Position numbers and translations under genes: made by a program. From Pseudo-nitzschia pungens (taxonomy: Eukaryota > Bacillariophyta > Bacillariophyceae > Bacillariales > Bacillariaceae), in assembly GCA_037355855.1 (NCBI GenBank), contig CM074759.1, positions 1,984,001 to 2,048,000 of the forward strand: 64,000 bases of DNA, in the 5' to 3' direction. This document shows, piece by piece, positions 62,023-64,000 of the stretch. Positions within the stretch are counted from its first letter, which is position 1, and the number at the start of each line of letters is the position of its first letter. The notes below the pieces were generated by a model that was not told the origin of the DNA, made no database searches, and worked only from the letters and a program-made list of their open reading frames with translations.

Positions 62023-62035
62023 CAAAAACACGCTG

Positions 62036-62377
62036 AACTCGAAATCAGCAACCCAAAGCAAGACGCACTAACTTGCTGCAACTCAGAATAATACGGTAAG
62101 ATTACCGGTAAGGTTACCGTAAGACACACTAACTCGCTGCAACTCAAAAAAATAAGAGGAGGAATAACGGAAGACACAATAACGTAAGACACACTAACTC
62201 GCTGCAACTCAAAATCAAACACACTAACTCGCTGCAACTCAAAACAGACATCAGACACACTAACTCGGCGGAATTCAAAATCAGAAACACCAACTCTTCG
62301 GAACTCGTCGGAATTTAAAATCAGACGCACTAACTTGTCGTAACTCAATCAGACACACCAACTCGTCGGAACTCGGA
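62036..62377. repeat. Dispersed tandem GACACACTAACTCGCTGCAA repeats
   Basis: About nine imperfect copies of ACACACTAACTCG(C/T)(T/C)GCAACTCAAAA type, interrupted by short spacers (62090-62115 and 62150-62180). Confidence 0.75.
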
Positions 62378-62591
62378 AAAATATGACACACAAAACGATG
62401 GCAACCTATGCTGATCTAAAACAATCTGGATTACAGCGATACAGTCCATACAGAAACATTGATCCAGGATAAACTGGAGTACAGCGATACAGTCCATGGT
62501 TCACTTACTACCTCTCTAACAATCTGATCCGAACCACCTTACCTAACCTCACTTCACCTCCCCTCGATCCGGTCCCGTCGGAAAATTGAAC

Positions 62592-63383
62592 ATGGTAAGA
62601 ATATCGCTACGCGCTGGAGTGGGCGCCGAAGCGTCAATCTTAACAAAATTCATCAAGCCGGAACAGTCGTGCCCACGTAAAGATCACCGAAGCTGTGTTG
62701 TTTTGGACAGCGAATTTGAAGAGAACGGAAAGAAGTTCTATCGGTTTAGGTACGCTTGCGATCCATCAGGCCAGCTCATGCATGGATTACGCCATTGGGT
62801 CAAGATTACGAAAGAAGGCAGTCCAGCTCATTACTTTGAAGACGGGCAAAGAGCACAAGAGAGATCATCTGATGCCGCATTTCAAGAGCCGAAAGTAAAA
62901 TGGAAAAACTCCCTTGCGAGAAAATTGCTCTACAAGGACATGAAGGATAGGATTGTGCCTCTTGAAGCAGGAAGCCTAACGTTGAAGGAAATATATTTGA
63001 TGCGTCCAGAATACGCTGAGTATGCGTACGAAAAGTTCTCTTCTCGAGTTTCAGCCCTCCGGAAGAGCATCAAGAAGAGCATATCAAGGGCCGAAGAAGA
63101 TAAAGCTGCTTTCGATTTGTACGTCCAAAACAACAAAATATCTTGTTACAGCCACAAAGGCTATACGGAGTGGCAGGGCTCTCAATCTCAGCAATTGCTA
63201 CGAAAAGACATAGCCGAAGGACTTGTGGACCAGATGAAGAAAATGGAGTTATGGAAGTCTCGGGAAGAATACCATGGGGAGTATCCGTTGAATGTATTTC
63301 GTGACAAAGTCCATCAAGAGATCAGTACAGCGAAGTACCTTTACACCTTGAGAGTAAAGGGCAAGCAATACAAAAGTAGTTGA
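62592..63383 (+). CDS. Hypothetical protein, 263 aa
   Basis: An uninterrupted frame from ATG 62592. The N-terminal third looks folded, with alternating strands (SCVVLDSEFEENGKKFYRFR, LRHWVKITKEGSPAHYF), somewhat like a small beta-barrel reader or SH3-like domain, but I cannot name it. The rest is helical and charged (SRVSALRKSIKKSISRAEED, LVDQMKKMELWKSREEY). No signal peptide. It lies next to repeats and a second unknown gene of opposite orientation, so it may belong to a mobile or multicopy family. Confidence 0.6.
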   Translation: MVRISLRAGVGAEASILTKFIKPEQSCPRKDHRSCVVLDSEFEENGKKFYRFRYACDPSGQLMHGLRHWVKITKEGSPAHYFEDGQRAQERSSDAAFQEPKVKWKNSLARKLLYKDMKDRIVPLEAGSLTLKEIYLMRPEYAEYAYEKFSSRVSALRKSIKKSISRAEEDKAAFDLYVQNNKISCYSHKGYTEWQGSQSQQLLRKDIAEGLVDQMKKMELWKSREEYHGEYPLNVFRDKVHQEISTAKYLYTLRVKGKQYKSS

Positions 63384-63607
63384 GCTAAGTGTAGTCTAGT
63401 GTAGTCTAGCGTAGAGTAGAAAGCCCAGCGTAGAGTAAAAAATATATATAATCTATAGTAAACGAATCATGAACCAATCATGTAATTTTCCAACTCAGCA
63501 AGGAGGAAACTAGCGTCTTCCAATGTTTTGATCGGATCAAGCGATGAAGAGCTTAGCGAGTCGTCAACAGAGTGGAATGAACTGGTTTCAACATTATTAT
63601 CTTGGAG

Positions 63608-64000
63608 TCATTCTGCCAACGGAGTTCGAAGGTTGGGCGCAGGAGCCCCTTGCTTAGGAGGCATCGGAGGGTACTCTGCAATAGGGATCGGTGAAACAGG
63701 GATCGGAGAAGAGTTTTCTGCACGGATCGGTGAAGAGATTGGTGTGACATGATGATCTACAAATTCATACTGATTCGGTACAGTATATTTTTCGTATTGT
63801 TTACTCCCCTTAAATTCAAGTACTTCTCCAATTTCGCACATCACCGAGTAAGGGATTTGGGCCATGGCACAATCGTGGGCGGGCTCCCCGTCAATGTAAA
63901 CCTCGATATCCTCCTCATAGATCAGCCTGACTTGAAGTGTGCGCGGCAAAATCTTGTGTTCCTGAACGAGTGCTTCTGGAACAGTGTAGTCATCATAAGC
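63608..64000 (-). CDS. Hypothetical protein, 5' end beyond the window, at least 130 aa
   Basis: The frame enters at the right edge (AYDDYTVPEALVQEHKILPR) and ends at 63608. There is no in-frame ATG near the edge, so the start lies outside. The middle (LQVRLIYEEDIEVYIDGEP, SVMCEIGEVLEFKGSK) looks folded; the tail is Pro/Ser-rich (TPISSPIRAENSSPIPVSP). Family unknown. Confidence 0.5.
   Translation of the reverse strand, partial: AYDDYTVPEALVQEHKILPRTLQVRLIYEEDIEVYIDGEPAHDCAMAQIPYSVMCEIGEVLEFKGSKQYEKYTVPNQYEFVDHHVTPISSPIRAENSSPIPVSPIPIAEYPPMPPKQGAPAPNLRTPLAE

Overview
The window looks like nuclear DNA of a stramenopile, most probably a pennate diatom. Host genes are compact and carry a few short GT-AG introns. 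The retrotransposons resemble the copia and gypsy groups common in diatoms. Many host proteins are diatom-like (a ShKT domain, LRR proteins, a large PIP kinase, a Kelch-BTB protein). Intergenic DNA is AT-rich and built from recurring self-complementary words such as TACCGGTA, TTCGTACGAA and AAGGTTAACCTT. The species was not determined, and no rRNA, tRNA or CRISPR was found.

Host-rich part, 1-18.4 kb: a small hypothetical gene; a Golgi-type sulfotransferase; a three-exon phosphatidylinositol-phosphate kinase; a four-exon Kelch-BTB protein; a two-exon gene of unknown function with a mitochondrial-looking leader; a secreted WW-domain Pro/Gln-rich protein; and a decayed sialate O-acetylesterase-like gene.

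18.4-24.7 kb: a complete, apparently young Ty1/copia element on the minus strand, with indistinguishable 424-bp LTRs, a GGATT target duplication and one long gag-pol frame.

25-41 kb: a five-exon homologue of the nuclease CDIN1 (C15orf41); two separate genes sharing an (S)V(F/Y)DRLY motif; an aspartate-dehydrogenase-like enzyme; an LRR protein; a basic hypothetical protein; a ShKT-domain protein whose domain is assembled through 16- and 25-nt microexons; and a neudesin/MAPR-type cytochrome b5-like protein.

42.6-54 kb: a decayed Crypton-like recombinase gene, then two related Ty3/gypsy elements in opposite orientations. The first is young and intact. The second is old, frameshifted, and has lost RNase H plus integrase. 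Both keep gag and pol in one frame divided by a single UGA, and in both a small hairpin starts on that UGA, with a compensatory base-pair change between copies. This is the most interesting signal in the window.

54-62.4 kb: repeat-dominated DNA with a foldback element, palindrome clusters, several minisatellites, an 87-bp-arm hairpin and a 5'-truncated non-LTR-type element that still has an open reverse transcriptase/RNase H frame. 62.5-64 kb: two hypothetical genes, the last running off the right edge.
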